Of a stretch of DNA of 28,207 bases, positions 1 through 7,722 are shown in pieces. Location of the stretch: positions 1 to 28,207 of the forward strand of contig DAIOSV010000030.1 in assembly GCA_036752345.1 (NCBI GenBank). Direction: 5' to 3'. Position 1 is the stretch's first letter; each line of letters starts with the position of its first letter. Source of the stretch: UBA1715 sp036752345 (GTDB lineage Bacteria; Bacteroidota; Bacteroidia; Bacteroidales; UBA1715). A program made the translations under genes and the position numbers. Below the pieces are notes generated by a model. It did not search any database. It was given only the letters and a program-made list of their open reading frames with translations, and had not been told where the DNA came from.

Positions 1-11
1 AGTTATAAGTT

Positions 12-44
12 AAAAAAGCTTGGCATTATTTGTCAAGCTTTTTT
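12..44 (+). terminator. Intrinsic terminator of a gene left of the window
   Basis: An 11-bp perfect inverted repeat (12-22 with 34-44, arms AAAAAAGCTTG and CAAGCTTTTTT) encloses an 11-nt loop and runs into a T-rich tract to position 50. It probably ends transcription of a gene outside the window. The A-run on the other arm means it could also work on the minus strand. Confidence 0.75.
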
Positions 45-51
45 ATTTTTG
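44..51 (+). promoter_or_regulatory. Possible -7 box (TATTTTTG) for the FISUMP-like gene
   Basis: TATTTTTG matches the Bacteroidota -7 consensus TAnnTTTG and lies 20 nt before the ATG at 71. It starts inside the T-tract of the terminator just upstream. No TTTG is found at the usual 18-20 nt spacing, so support is limited to the box itself. Confidence 0.35.
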
Positions 52-70
52 AATATTAAAAATTATTATA

Positions 71-760
71 ATGAATTCGCTATCTGATATTATAGGAGGA
101 ACACTTAATGGTATACAGTTGTACATTAACACCCTCAACGAAAAACTCACTCACAAAATAAGCAAAGACGTTGCGGTTGATCTCGGTCTCTCGGTAAAAT
201 GGTCTCATTGTAATATCGGAGCTCAAAGTCCGGAACAATGCGGCAATTTCTATGCTTGGGGAGAAATTTCAGTAAAAAGCGGTTATTTCTTAAATAATTA
301 TTTTTCCGGTTTTAAAGATTCTAATTTTGTCGGTACAGAAAAAGACCCGCTACGAGCTTTTGTATATCCAAACAAAAAAAGTATCGGTGGAACGCAATAT
401 GATGCTGCAACAGCAGAACTTGGATTATGCTGGCGCATGCCAACAAGCGAGGAATGCCAAGAACTGATAGACAAATGCGTCTGGTCTACCATTCAATACC
501 AAAACAAGATAGGCATGCGTATTGTTGGTCCAAACAGCAAAGCAATCTTTATACCATGCACCGGCGTTTATACGGAAGCCGGATATAATGCACCCGAATC
601 CGGACATTATTGGTCTGCTAGCCCTACCGATAATGAAGATAAAAAGAAGTATGCCCAATATCTATTCTTCTCCATAGGCAGAAGCGGCGTCAAAGAAATG
701 AAAGATGACAACCGATACGAAGGTCGTTGTATTCGTCCGGTTACAACAATGGTATTCTAG
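71..760 (+). CDS. FISUMP-like (Fibrobacter succinogenes major paralogous domain type) protein
   Basis: 229 aa. After about 35 unmatched N-terminal residues the protein follows the pattern of the FISUMP domain: VDLGLSVKWSHCNIGA (about 37-52), FYAWGEIS, GTQYDAATAELG, WRMPTSEECQELIDKC (about 122-137), GHYWSAS and the closing RCIRPV. These proteins are abundant in Bacteroidota, usually secreted or lipid-anchored; their biochemical role is unclear. This copy shows no signal peptide or lipobox at its N-terminus (MNSLSDIIGGTLNG), so it may be cytoplasmic or have lost its leader. The ATG at 71 is the only good in-frame start; the upstream terminator leaves no room for much more. The last 20 bases overlap the convergent mnmD gene. 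Family call is confident, function unknown. Confidence 0.8.
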   Translation: MNSLSDIIGGTLNGIQLYINTLNEKLTHKISKDVAVDLGLSVKWSHCNIGAQSPEQCGNFYAWGEISVKSGYFLNNYFSGFKDSNFVGTEKDPLRAFVYPNKKSIGGTQYDAATAELGLCWRMPTSEECQELIDKCVWSTIQYQNKIGMRIVGPNSKAIFIPCTGVYTEAGYNAPESGHYWSASPTDNEDKKKYAQYLFFSIGRSGVKEMKDDNRYEGRCIRPVTTMVF

Positions 761-1409
761 TTGCACGTAATATTTCTCGTTTGCCTTTGGGACCGTCGGT
801 TCTCTCTACTGAATACCCAACAGCCTGCAACATACGGCGAACGTCTCCTTTTGCACAATACGTGGTAAGTACACCATTCGGATTTGTGTGAGCAAATAAA
901 TGCCTAAAAATTTCTTCTGTCCACATTGAGGCTTGTTTGTTAGGCGCAAACGCATCAAAGTAAATCACATCACAATTCGGTATATCCGATAACGTTGTAA
1001 GGTCTGTGTGATATTTTTTCAATGTAAAATATTCCGATATTTGGCAGAATTGATTCCAGCCGCAAGTATGCATGGCGGAGAACAATGGCAACGCCTCTGC
1101 TCCCAACATTTCGGCATAATTGAGTGCAAGATATTCCTCTTGCTCCAAAGGATATTTTTCAATGGAAACAAACGTTGTTTTTCGATGAGTTCGTTCGGCT
1201 TCCAACGCAGTGAGCAGAGCATTTAAACCGGTTCCGAAACCTACCTCAAAAACTATCGGATTTTCTACCGAGGAATATTGGAATGCCTTCTTTATATATA
1301 TGTGTATGGCTTCTTGTATTGCACCATTTGTAGAATGATAATGTTCTTCCATTTCGGGAATGTAAATGGTGTGCGAACCATCAAGCGTTTGTTGCAAAAT
1401 GTGTGTCAT
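741..1409 (-). CDS. mnmD: tRNA 5-methylaminomethyl-2-thiouridine-34 methyltransferase MnmD
   Basis: 222 aa, corresponding to the methyltransferase half of MnmC (DUF752) as a stand-alone enzyme. It is expected to use S-adenosylmethionine to complete mnm5s2U at the wobble base of certain tRNAs. Visible features: the family N-terminus with HYHSTNGAIQEAIHIYI (about 23-39), the SAM-binding loop FEVGFGTGLNALL (54-66), the acidic SAM ligand region VSIEKYP (81-87), the DAFAPNKQASMWTEEIF motif (152-168) near the active site, and YCAKGDVRRML (184-194). The fused FAD oxidoreductase half of enterobacterial MnmC is absent. The start codon overlaps the stop of the upstream LRR gene (ATGA at 1406-1409), implying coupled translation. 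The 3' end overlaps the convergent gene ending at 760. Confidence 0.93.
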   Translation of the reverse strand: MTHILQQTLDGSHTIYIPEMEEHYHSTNGAIQEAIHIYIKKAFQYSSVENPIVFEVGFGTGLNALLTALEAERTHRKTTFVSIEKYPLEQEEYLALNYAEMLGAEALPLFSAMHTCGWNQFCQISEYFTLKKYHTDLTTLSDIPNCDVIYFDAFAPNKQASMWTEEIFRHLFAHTNPNGVLTTYCAKGDVRRMLQAVGYSVERTDGPKGKREILRATRIPLL

Positions 1410-2755
1410 TCTCCTTCTTCTTCGGCTGGTGGCTCTTCTGTTGCTTTTGGTTCCTCTACCACCTCTGAGCGTAAATTAATGATAATCAAAGGGGAACGCT
1501 TTTTAAGCACATCTAACTGTACCTGTTGCGCATTGGCTTTATCAAGAGTAAGCCGCTCTATTTTTTTTGCTGAAAATAATGGTTTCAAGTCAGTTACCAT
1601 TGTATAGCTCAAATCTATCACCGACAAATTGGTACATCTTTCCAAGCCGTCTATTGAAGCTAATTGAGAATGTGAGCAATCAAATACTTTAAGAGATTCA
1701 CACCCCGAAAGTGCTTTAACATCAGCAACTGCACTACAATGCGACATTAACAAACGTTTCAATTTTGTCATACCCGCAAGAGCTGAAATATCTTGCACTT
1801 TGGTATTGGAAATATCAAGCCATTCCAAATTAATACTAGATGTCAATGCTTCTATTGATTCAACTTCGGTATTTGCCAATCGCAAATCTTTCAAATCAAC
1901 TTTATTTTTGGCAAACGTGATGGTTTTTGCGGCTGTATTGGAAATGTTCACTTTCTTCAATTTCGATGCACGCATCAACAAGTCAAAATTTGCAATATTA
2001 GGACAACTACTCGCATCGAACGTCTGCAAACGCGAAGCACTGCTGTATAAGAAACTTAAACTAGAAAGAGGACACGAAGCAATCCTTACATTGGTAAGCA
2101 TAGTAAAATCTGAAAACGCCTCCACGTTTTCGGTTGTTGCCTGCGGATTTTCTGAAATATCCAACGAACGCAAGTCGGTCAAGGTCCGCAACGTATCATA
2201 GTTTTGAAATGTATGATGTTTCCCAGCAATATTCAATTTTTCTAATTGTGGCATTGAAGCTAAAAAGCCTAATGTATTGATGTCGGAATTTTCAAATGAA
2301 ACCGATTGTAAATTTACAAGCGTTCGCAAAGTATCGGCACCACTTATCTGAGAATCGGAAATTATCAATTCTTTCAATGCCGTCAAATCACGCAACGGTG
2401 CCAGTGAAATAGGATTCTGAGTTGTTGTAAAATTTGACATATGAAACACTTCCAAATCCTTTAATTTACCAACAGCATTGATGTCGTCAATCAAACCGGA
2501 ACTTTTTTCTATGCTTAATTTCTTGGCCCACTTCAATTTTGCTATTACTCCATTGAAATCAGACTGCGACAATGTAGAACAATCAATCTGTACCAATCGT
2601 TTTTCTTTGTCGGGGATGCGGTTAACTTCAGCCAATACTGATGCACTTACGTCGTAGATTCTAATTCCCACCGACGAAAATGCATACCCCTCGGTTTGCG
2701 CCAGGGAGCATATAGAGAATGCAATACAAATCAGTACTGAGGATATTTTTTTCAT
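1406..2755 (-). CDS. Secreted leucine-rich-repeat protein
   Basis: 449 aa from the ATG at 2755. A signal peptide is clear (MKKISSVLICIAFSICSLAQ, cleavage likely after about residue 20). The rest is built of about 22-residue repeats such as LTALKELIISDSQISG, INLEWLDISNTKVQDISALAG and TNLSVIDLSYTMVTDLKPL, typical of bacterial (internalin-like) LRRs, ending in a Glu/Pro-rich tail (EEPKATEEPPAEEEGE). LRR solenoids bind proteins or glycans; no ligand can be named. An in-frame TTG six codons upstream (2773) is rejected because it lies within the -7 box of a well-formed promoter, and the ATG is directly followed by the Lys-Lys start of the signal peptide. mnmD follows with a 4-base overlap. No T9SS or lipoprotein anchor was seen, so it is probably periplasmic. 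Confidence 0.88.
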   Translation of the reverse strand: MKKISSVLICIAFSICSLAQTEGYAFSSVGIRIYDVSASVLAEVNRIPDKEKRLVQIDCSTLSQSDFNGVIAKLKWAKKLSIEKSSGLIDDINAVGKLKDLEVFHMSNFTTTQNPISLAPLRDLTALKELIISDSQISGADTLRTLVNLQSVSFENSDINTLGFLASMPQLEKLNIAGKHHTFQNYDTLRTLTDLRSLDISENPQATTENVEAFSDFTMLTNVRIASCPLSSLSFLYSSASRLQTFDASSCPNIANFDLLMRASKLKKVNISNTAAKTITFAKNKVDLKDLRLANTEVESIEALTSSINLEWLDISNTKVQDISALAGMTKLKRLLMSHCSAVADVKALSGCESLKVFDCSHSQLASIDGLERCTNLSVIDLSYTMVTDLKPLFSAKKIERLTLDKANAQQVQLDVLKKRSPLIIINLRSEVVEEPKATEEPPAEEEGE

Positions 2756-2770
2756 ACACAAATTATTTTT

Positions 2771-2801
2771 CAAATATATCGAAAATCAGATACAAAGCAA
2801 A
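2771..2801 (-). promoter_or_regulatory. Promoter for the LRR-mnmD transcript
   Basis: Read on the minus strand: TTTG (2798-2801), 19-nt spacer, TATATTTG (2771-2778). This is an exact match to the Bacteroidota TTTG-N19-TAnnTTTG promoter. Transcription would start near 2764, about 9 nt before the ATG at 2755, and so decides that start. The -33 box is part of the T-tract of the preceding terminator. Confidence 0.75.
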
Positions 2802-2826
2802 AGAGGCTGACTATATGCCAACCTCT
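2797..2826 (-). terminator. Terminator of the DUF1573 gene
   Basis: On the minus strand a 10-bp stem (2817-2826 with 2802-2811; AGAGGTTGGC against GTCAGCCTCT, two G-U pairs) with a 5-nt loop is followed by TTTTG. It lies 23 nt after the DUF1573 stop codon and overlaps the -33 box of the next gene. Confidence 0.7.
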
Positions 2827-2848
2827 CTTTCATACTATTTTGTGCTCG

Positions 2849-3937
2849 TTACTGTTTGGAAATAACCACTCCTTCTATACGCAAAACCGTTGATGGATTT
2901 TTAGGATCGTTTGAAAAAATGGTGATGTTTTGGCTCACTTGATTATGTTTGTTTCTTGTATTGAGCGTAACATCTACTGTTCCTGTTTCTCCTTTTGCAT
3001 ACGTCATTTTTTCCATTGAACCGGCAGTACAACCGCATGACGTTTTTATTTTACGAATCTCAAGAGGTGTTTTGCCTTCATTTTTGAAGGTATATTTACA
3101 TGAAACTGGATCACCTTGCGATACGGTATCAAAATTAAACACAAGACTTTCAAACTTTATTTTCGGAGCATTTTTCAATTGACGTTTTGTCATGTGAGAA
3201 AAATCTTCAGTAATGACTCCTGAGATTTGAAGTTTCAATTTATAATTAACTTTTTTGCCTTGATATCCAATATATAAACGATCATAAATTGCTCCCCACT
3301 CCTTGCGCAATACTGGATTGTATGAAACAACAAGTAAAGCTGAAGAATTTGGTTGAATTGTTTCAGGGAATAATTGTACCGTCATATATTCCGGGATACT
3401 TGGAAACATAACTGTAACTGCAGTATCTTGGGGATTATAAACGCCTACGGTATCGGTAGCAATTGCTGGGTAAAAAATAGTATCGTACTGAATTGTTGCC
3501 GTTGAAAAACGAACTACATCCAATACGTTCGGATATTTCTGTTCTATCTCTTGACTTATTTCTTTAACGGTACCTTTGAGACTAAGAGTGATTTTTGGCA
3601 AAGCTAGGTCGGTACTATATACATCTATTTTTTCATCGAAAATTGATGATAGATTTTGTGTGTTTAACGACACATTGATTGCCGCCATATTTCCAGGGTT
3701 TATGGTATCACGTGTTATAGTACACGAAACAGCATCACTTGATGGAACTAATTTTTTAATAATAATTGGCTCGCTTCCTCTATTGGTACAAGTAAAAATA
3801 GTCTGATCTATGACTTTATTTGGTGATAGTATGTCATAATTGTATTCTACCTTATCAAATGACAAGAACTGCGCTGAAACTTGTGATGTAGCAAGCAAAC
3901 CACAAGCAACAAAGAACAAACTCAATATCTTTTTCAT
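2849..3937 (-). CDS. Secreted DUF1573 domain protein
   Basis: 362 aa with a signal peptide (MKKILSLFFVACGLLATSQVSA, then QFLSFDKVEYNYDIL). It carries at least two immunoglobulin-like beta-sandwich units. The C-terminal unit (about 260-360) is a classic DUF1573 domain: FNFDTVSQGDPVSCKYTFKN, the family hallmark KTSCGCT, then GTVDVTLNTRNK, FSNDPKNPSTVLRIEGVV. An N-terminal unit (about 25-125) has the same outline but no SCGC motif. DUF1573 proteins are widespread exported Bacteroidota proteins without a settled function. The gene is probably monocistronic: it has its own -7 box upstream and a terminator downstream. Confidence 0.88.
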   Translation of the reverse strand: MKKILSLFFVACGLLATSQVSAQFLSFDKVEYNYDILSPNKVIDQTIFTCTNRGSEPIIIKKLVPSSDAVSCTITRDTINPGNMAAINVSLNTQNLSSIFDEKIDVYSTDLALPKITLSLKGTVKEISQEIEQKYPNVLDVVRFSTATIQYDTIFYPAIATDTVGVYNPQDTAVTVMFPSIPEYMTVQLFPETIQPNSSALLVVSYNPVLRKEWGAIYDRLYIGYQGKKVNYKLKLQISGVITEDFSHMTKRQLKNAPKIKFESLVFNFDTVSQGDPVSCKYTFKNEGKTPLEIRKIKTSCGCTAGSMEKMTYAKGETGTVDVTLNTRNKHNQVSQNITIFSNDPKNPSTVLRIEGVVISKQ

Positions 3938-3957
3938 GACTTCTATTTTTTTTCTAA

Positions 3958-3965
3958 CAAAGGTA
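3958..3965 (-). promoter_or_regulatory. -7 box (TACCTTTG) for the DUF1573 gene
   Basis: Minus-strand TACCTTTG fits TAnnTTTG and lies 21 nt before the ATG at 3937. No TTTG is seen at the usual upstream distance, so the promoter is only half supported. Confidence 0.45.
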
Positions 3966-3979
3966 GAAGATTATTTGAT

Positions 3980-5194
3980 TTATTGTTCTCTCTGTTCATA
4001 TAATGTATTGCCTGAATTATTCTTTTCATACTTACGGAGTTGCAAATATGAAAGATAGCCTCCTAGCGACGTAATGAGGAACAACACTCCGGCAGCTATT
4101 GTTGCAAATGAAAATGAATAATTGTCGGACATATACCCAATAAATGGGCCAACGATTGAGAATCCAATGCGAATGAGTAAGCCACGAACTGACAAAACTG
4201 TAGCACGAATTTCCGAATCGCAATAGTTTTGTATTAATTCTTTCAAAATTGGTGTAGCATATCCGCGTACAAAATAGAATAAAAATGCCATTCCAAAGAC
4301 CACCCACAACGATGGAACAGCAAACGCAAAATAGCCCAAAGGAACAACCAATACCATTAACAAAACCATTGGTTTTATTCCCCAATGTCGTTCCAACCAA
4401 TCAGACGTGATTGAAGAAATAGCAACAGTCAGATTCAACAACACCCACACAACCGTAGTTTGCGTTTTGGTAAATTGTTCTTCCACAAAAAATGTTTGAA
4501 TAGTCCATGCCATAGTAAGAGTTGCAATTCCAATAACAGACGACATTAAGGTTGTTCTGCTTAAACCTTTATGTTTGAATAAGGCGAAAAAACCTATCTC
4601 AAAAATTTGCATGAACGATTTATGCGACAACTTTTCACGACTTGGTTCGACCAATAAAAGTGCAGCCGGTATTGCAATTGAGGCAATAATAAATTGTATC
4701 CAAAAAACTTTATTGAACGAAAACATTGATGCTATTGCACCACCGCAAAGTGCGGCAAACGTTTCGGCAAAGCAACCGAATGATGTTACTCGTCCCTCAT
4801 ATTTAAGATATTTCTGCTGATTTTGTGATTGTAGCAATGAGTCGTACAACATTGCGGAATCGGTTCCTGAAATACAACTCTCTCCTACACCCATAATGGC
4901 TTCGGCAATAAAAAATGCCCTGAAACTATGAAACTGAGCATAAATAAGAAACCCTATGGCTCCTAAAATGGTACCTAAAATCAATGTTTTTTTACGACCA
5001 AGTACGTCTGCAAAATACCCTGATGGTATTGCAAACACTGCACTTGAAAAAGAATACGCAGCCTGAACCAAAAACAATTGAGAAGCAGAAAGTCCATTAT
5101 CGGCATAAAACAACCCGATTATGGGCATATATAGCATAAACCATTTTGCACAACGAATTATGTACAATTTGGATATATTCCCCTCAACGCTCAT
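3980..5194 (-). CDS. Major facilitator superfamily transporter
   Basis: 404 aa of almost continuous hydrophobic helices, consistent with the 12-helix MFS fold. The MFS signature between helices 2 and 3 is present (GYFADVLGRKK, residues 59-69). The second half has a weaker equivalent around SDWLERHWG. The protein begins MSVEGNISKLYIIRCAKWFMLYMPIIGLFY, in the style of uncharacterised MFS permeases that resemble multidrug or sugar exporters. Substrate cannot be inferred. Its start overlaps the end of the upstream small membrane-protein gene by 11 bases, so the two are probably cotranscribed. No hairpin terminator was seen after the stop. Confidence 0.85.
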   Translation of the reverse strand: MSVEGNISKLYIIRCAKWFMLYMPIIGLFYADNGLSASQLFLVQAAYSFSSAVFAIPSGYFADVLGRKKTLILGTILGAIGFLIYAQFHSFRAFFIAEAIMGVGESCISGTDSAMLYDSLLQSQNQQKYLKYEGRVTSFGCFAETFAALCGGAIASMFSFNKVFWIQFIIASIAIPAALLLVEPSREKLSHKSFMQIFEIGFFALFKHKGLSRTTLMSSVIGIATLTMAWTIQTFFVEEQFTKTQTTVVWVLLNLTVAISSITSDWLERHWGIKPMVLLMVLVVPLGYFAFAVPSLWVVFGMAFLFYFVRGYATPILKELIQNYCDSEIRATVLSVRGLLIRIGFSIVGPFIGYMSDNYSFSFATIAAGVLFLITSLGGYLSYLQLRKYEKNNSGNTLYEQREQ

Positions 5195-5432
5195 TGGTTT
5201 TTAACTTTTCCACGTCTAGAGTTACGGATTTAAGGTTGTTCTTTGCTTTTTGTTGAGCTCGATAAATGCGCATTTCTTCACATTTTGTGCATTTAATACC
5301 CAAACGACGCATATCCTTATTGCGACTCACTTCAGTTTCAGGGAAAGGTTTTTTAAAGAAAATAATATTGATTCCCAAGCCTAAAAAGGCAAGTGCAACC
5401 AAAACTAATACTAATAAAAAGAGTTTTAACAT
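5184..5432 (-). CDS. Small one-pass membrane protein with a CxxC motif
   Basis: 82 aa starting at the ATG at 5432 (MLKLFLLVLVLVALAFLGLG). One membrane helix (about 2-24) is followed by a basic cytoplasmic or periplasmic tail containing FPETEVSRNKDMRRLGIKCTKCEEM. Comparable small proteins are common in Bacteroidales and are usually unnamed; the CxxC could bind metal or form a disulfide. A longer form from the ATG at 5462 would translate through the clpP terminator hairpin, so the shorter start is preferred. It overlaps the MFS gene by 11 bases. Function unknown. Confidence 0.72.
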   Translation of the reverse strand: MLKLFLLVLVLVALAFLGLGINIIFFKKPFPETEVSRNKDMRRLGIKCTKCEEMRIYRAQQKAKNNLKSVTLDVEKLKTNER

Positions 5433-5436
5433 AGAC

Positions 5437-5457
5437 GTAAAAGGCGGCTTTCCGCCT
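5437..5457 (-). terminator. Terminator after clpP
   Basis: On the minus strand AGGCGG (5452-5457) pairs with CCGCCT (5442-5447) across a 4-nt loop and is followed by a short T run. It lies 7 nt after the clpP stop codon. The T-tract is short, so read-through into the small membrane-protein gene is possible. Confidence 0.6.
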
Positions 5458-5464
5458 CCCATTT

Positions 5465-6133
5465 TTATTTGTTTTTAATCATCACAGTATCAATCATACC
5501 ATAGTCTTTGGCTTCTTGCGATGTCATCCAATAATCGCGGTCAGAGTCAGCAGCAATTTTTTCATATGGGTGTCCCGTGTGCAATGCAAGAATATCGTAC
5601 AATTCTTTCTTTAACTTTTGAATTTCTTTTACGGTAATTTCCATATCAGAAGCTTGACCTTGTGCGCCACCAAGCGGTTGATGAATCATCACGCGTGAAT
5701 GCGTAAGAGCCATACGTTTGCCTTTTGCTCCTCCGGCCAAAAGCACTGCTGCCATTGAGGCTGCCATACCGGTACAGATTGTTGCCACGTCGGCGTTGAT
5801 ATACTGCATGGTATCATAAATTCCCAATCCCGCAGAAACAGAGCCACCAGGAGAGTTTAGATATATTTGAATATCTTTTGACGAATCAGCTGATTCTAAA
5901 TACAACAATTGGCCTTGTACTATGTTTGCTACATAGTCGTCGATTGGAGAACCAAGAAAAATGATTCTGTCCATCATTAAACGAGAAAAAATATCCATTG
6001 ATGCTACATTCAATTGACGTTCTTCGATAATCGTCGGTGAAATATAGCCATCCATAGCAGAAACATATTGGTCTAAGCCCAAGCTACTAATACCCAAATG
6101 CTTCGTTGCAAATTTTCTAAAATCATTTTCCAT
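5465..6133 (-). CDS. clpP: ATP-dependent Clp protease proteolytic subunit ClpP
   Basis: 222 aa. The serine peptidase forms the tetradecameric chamber that degrades proteins fed by ClpX or other Clp ATPases. All active-site elements are present at the right spacing: Ser126 in TGMAASMAAV, His151 in MIHQPLGG and Asp200 in DRDYWM (25 and 49 residues apart, as in E. coli ClpP). The oxyanion-strand motif NSPGGSVSAG is at 93-102. The N-terminal extension of about 30 residues before the conserved core is typical of Bacteroidota ClpP and may be processed. It lies 80 bases behind tig on the same strand, the conserved tig-clpP order seen in many bacteria. clpX does not follow; a membrane-protein gene and MFS transporter do. 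Confidence 0.97.
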   Translation of the reverse strand: MENDFRKFATKHLGISSLGLDQYVSAMDGYISPTIIEERQLNVASMDIFSRLMMDRIIFLGSPIDDYVANIVQGQLLYLESADSSKDIQIYLNSPGGSVSAGLGIYDTMQYINADVATICTGMAASMAAVLLAGGAKGKRMALTHSRVMIHQPLGGAQGQASDMEITVKEIQKLKKELYDILALHTGHPYEKIAADSDRDYWMTSQEAKDYGMIDTVMIKNK

Positions 6134-6157
6134 GTGTTGTAATTTTTAATAGTTATT

Positions 6158-6195
6158 AAAAACAAGTAAGGGCAGACTATTACATCCGCCCTTAC
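6158..6195 (-). terminator. Terminator between tig and clpP
   Basis: On the minus strand GTAAGGGCGGA (6185-6195) pairs with TCTGCCCTTAC (6166-6176) over an 8-nt loop: 11 pairs including one G-U, followed by TTGTTTTTAA. It starts 18 nt after the tig stop codon. It may be partial, since no clear separate clpP promoter was found. Confidence 0.72.
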
Positions 6196-6212
6196 ATGAT
6201 AGCTATGTAATA

Positions 6213-7547
6213 TTATTTTGCAGACATCTCATTGAATTGATCCAAAGTAACCTCGGTTTCAACCAATTTAACCGTGTTTTTGAATAATTCAATCAATTTC
6301 TTGCTTTCTTCCATTTCATAAAGACGATTCAATTCTTCGCGGTTTTTAAGAATTTCACCAGCCCATTGCTCTATCATTTTTTCTTCGGCATTCATCATAC
6401 CATATTGAGCTAATTGGAAACGAGTGTATTCTTTTGCTGCTTTTTTAATTTCGTCTTGAGAAACTTGAATATTATTGTCTTTTACAAATTTACCACTAAT
6501 TAATTGCCAACGCAAATCTTCCAAGAATAATGGGAACTCTTTTTCAATTTGTTCCGGTGTTACTTCTTTATTATCTCTGTTAGCTTCTGTCAACCAACGT
6601 TTTAAGAAATCTTCAGGTAATTCAATATTGCTTGTTTCTATCAATTTCTTCTTGAAATCTGCGAAGAATTTGAAATCACTATTCATAGCATAATTTTCTT
6701 CCATTTCTGATTTCAAACGAGCTTTGAATTCTTCTTCAGTCTTTACGGCATCTTTGCCATATACTTTATCGAACAATTCTTGGTTTACCTCAGCTTTGGT
6801 GAAACGTTTTATTGCTTCAAGAGTAATTTCATAGTCAGCTTCCATTGCTGCTACGTTGTCTTTCTTAGCTCCTGTGAATAATTCCGTTTCGCTTTCGTCG
6901 TTGAATGCTTTTTTAGGATTAAACACTACCTTGTCGCCTTTTTTAGCAGCCTTGAATTTTGCCAATTCTTTTTTATCGGTAATCTTTGTAAGCAACATTG
7001 AACCTCTTTCTACCGATGTTTCTGCATTTACGCATTTCATTGCACCAGCTACAAACTCAGTTCCTTCTACGGTATCAACGTCTTCTTGTTTGCCAAAACG
7101 ACTTGCCATTGAATCGATACGTTCGTCCAATGTTTTGTCATCAACGGTGATTTTATAGTAGTCAGCTTTGTTTTTCTTTGAAAGTTCTATAGTAATTTCA
7201 GGAGCAATTGCAACGTCAAACAAGAATTCGAACTCTGCATCTTTATCCCAATCTACATCTTTTTGTTGTGCATTTGGTAGAGGTTCTCCCAAAACATGAA
7301 GTTTATTTTCTTTAAAGTAATCTTGTAATGCTTGTGACACAAGTTTATTTACCTCGTCAACCAAAGCATATTTTCCGTACATCTGTTTAACCATTCCCAT
7401 TGGAACAGTTCCTGGACGAAATCCTTTTACAGTAGCTTTTTTGCGATAATCTTTTAAAACATCATTTACTTTCTCTTCATAATCGGGTTGAGCTATTTGC
7501 ACTTTAACTACCGATACGAGTCCTTCACCTTGTTTTGTTACGTTCAT
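6213..7547 (-). CDS. tig: Trigger factor (ribosome-associated chaperone)
   Basis: 444 aa. Trigger factor docks at the ribosomal exit tunnel and shelters nascent chains. The ribosome-binding signature is seen as KGFRPGTVP (41-49, consensus GFRxGxxP). The order is N-terminal ribosome-binding domain (1 to about 115), a middle region (about 150-250) where the FKBP-type prolyl isomerase would be, and a long helical C-terminal chaperone domain (about 255-444). The middle region lacks an obvious FKBP signature, as is usual in Bacteroidota versions, so isomerase activity is doubtful. It lies upstream of clpP, and downstream of tRNA-Leu, whose terminator separates them. The ATG at 7547 is the natural start. 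Confidence 0.95.
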   Translation of the reverse strand: MNVTKQGEGLVSVVKVQIAQPDYEEKVNDVLKDYRKKATVKGFRPGTVPMGMVKQMYGKYALVDEVNKLVSQALQDYFKENKLHVLGEPLPNAQQKDVDWDKDAEFEFLFDVAIAPEITIELSKKNKADYYKITVDDKTLDERIDSMASRFGKQEDVDTVEGTEFVAGAMKCVNAETSVERGSMLLTKITDKKELAKFKAAKKGDKVVFNPKKAFNDESETELFTGAKKDNVAAMEADYEITLEAIKRFTKAEVNQELFDKVYGKDAVKTEEEFKARLKSEMEENYAMNSDFKFFADFKKKLIETSNIELPEDFLKRWLTEANRDNKEVTPEQIEKEFPLFLEDLRWQLISGKFVKDNNIQVSQDEIKKAAKEYTRFQLAQYGMMNAEEKMIEQWAGEILKNREELNRLYEMEESKKLIELFKNTVKLVETEVTLDQFNEMSAK

Positions 7548-7568
7548 TGTACAAAATATTAAGTAATT

Positions 7569-7596
7569 AAAAAAAAACCGCTAACGAGAGCGGTTT
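7569..7596 (-). terminator. Terminator of tRNA-Leu
   Basis: Minus-strand stem AAACCGCT (7589-7596) with AGCGGTTT (7575-7582), 6-nt loop, followed by a run of T. It lies 5 nt after the mature tRNA end and separates the tRNA from tig. Confidence 0.85.
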
Positions 7597-7600
7597 CATG

Positions 7601-7682
7601 TGCGGATAGGGGGACTCGAACCCACAAGCCTCGCGGCACCAGATCCTAAGTCTGGCGTGTCTACCAATTTCACCATATCCGC
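7601..7682 (-). tRNA. tRNA-Leu (anticodon UAG)
   Basis: 82 nt on the minus strand. The acceptor stem GCGGATA pairs with TATCCGC, followed by discriminator A at 7601. The anticodon stem CCAGA/TCTGG holds the loop CTTAGGA, anticodon TAG, reading CUN leucine codons. The TTCGAGT loop of the T-arm and a long variable arm, as expected for a class II tRNA-Leu, are visible. CCA is not encoded. Confidence 0.96.
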
Positions 7683-7692
7683 TTAGGAGCCA

Positions 7693-7722
7693 CAAAATTA
7701 GTTTTTTCTTTTAGAATACAAA
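7693..7722 (-). promoter_or_regulatory. Promoter of tRNA-Leu
   Basis: Minus strand TTTG (7719-7722), 18-nt spacer, TAATTTTG (7693-7700). Transcription would start around 7686, a few bases before the mature 5' end at 7682. Confidence 0.75.

Noticed and set aside
95..160. AGGAGG followed by an ATG at 108, a good Shine-Dalgarno-like start
   Set aside because: It is out of frame with the FISUMP-like gene and the reading frame stops after about 17 codons. Bacteroidota rarely depend on such sites.
2756..2773. Upstream TTG start for the LRR protein
   Set aside because: It falls in the -7 box of a complete promoter; the ATG at 2755 begins a normal signal peptide.
5433..5462. Upstream ATG that would lengthen the small membrane protein by 10 residues
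   Set aside because: Those codons are the clpP terminator hairpin, and the added residues (MGGGKPPFTS) precede an otherwise typical membrane-protein start.
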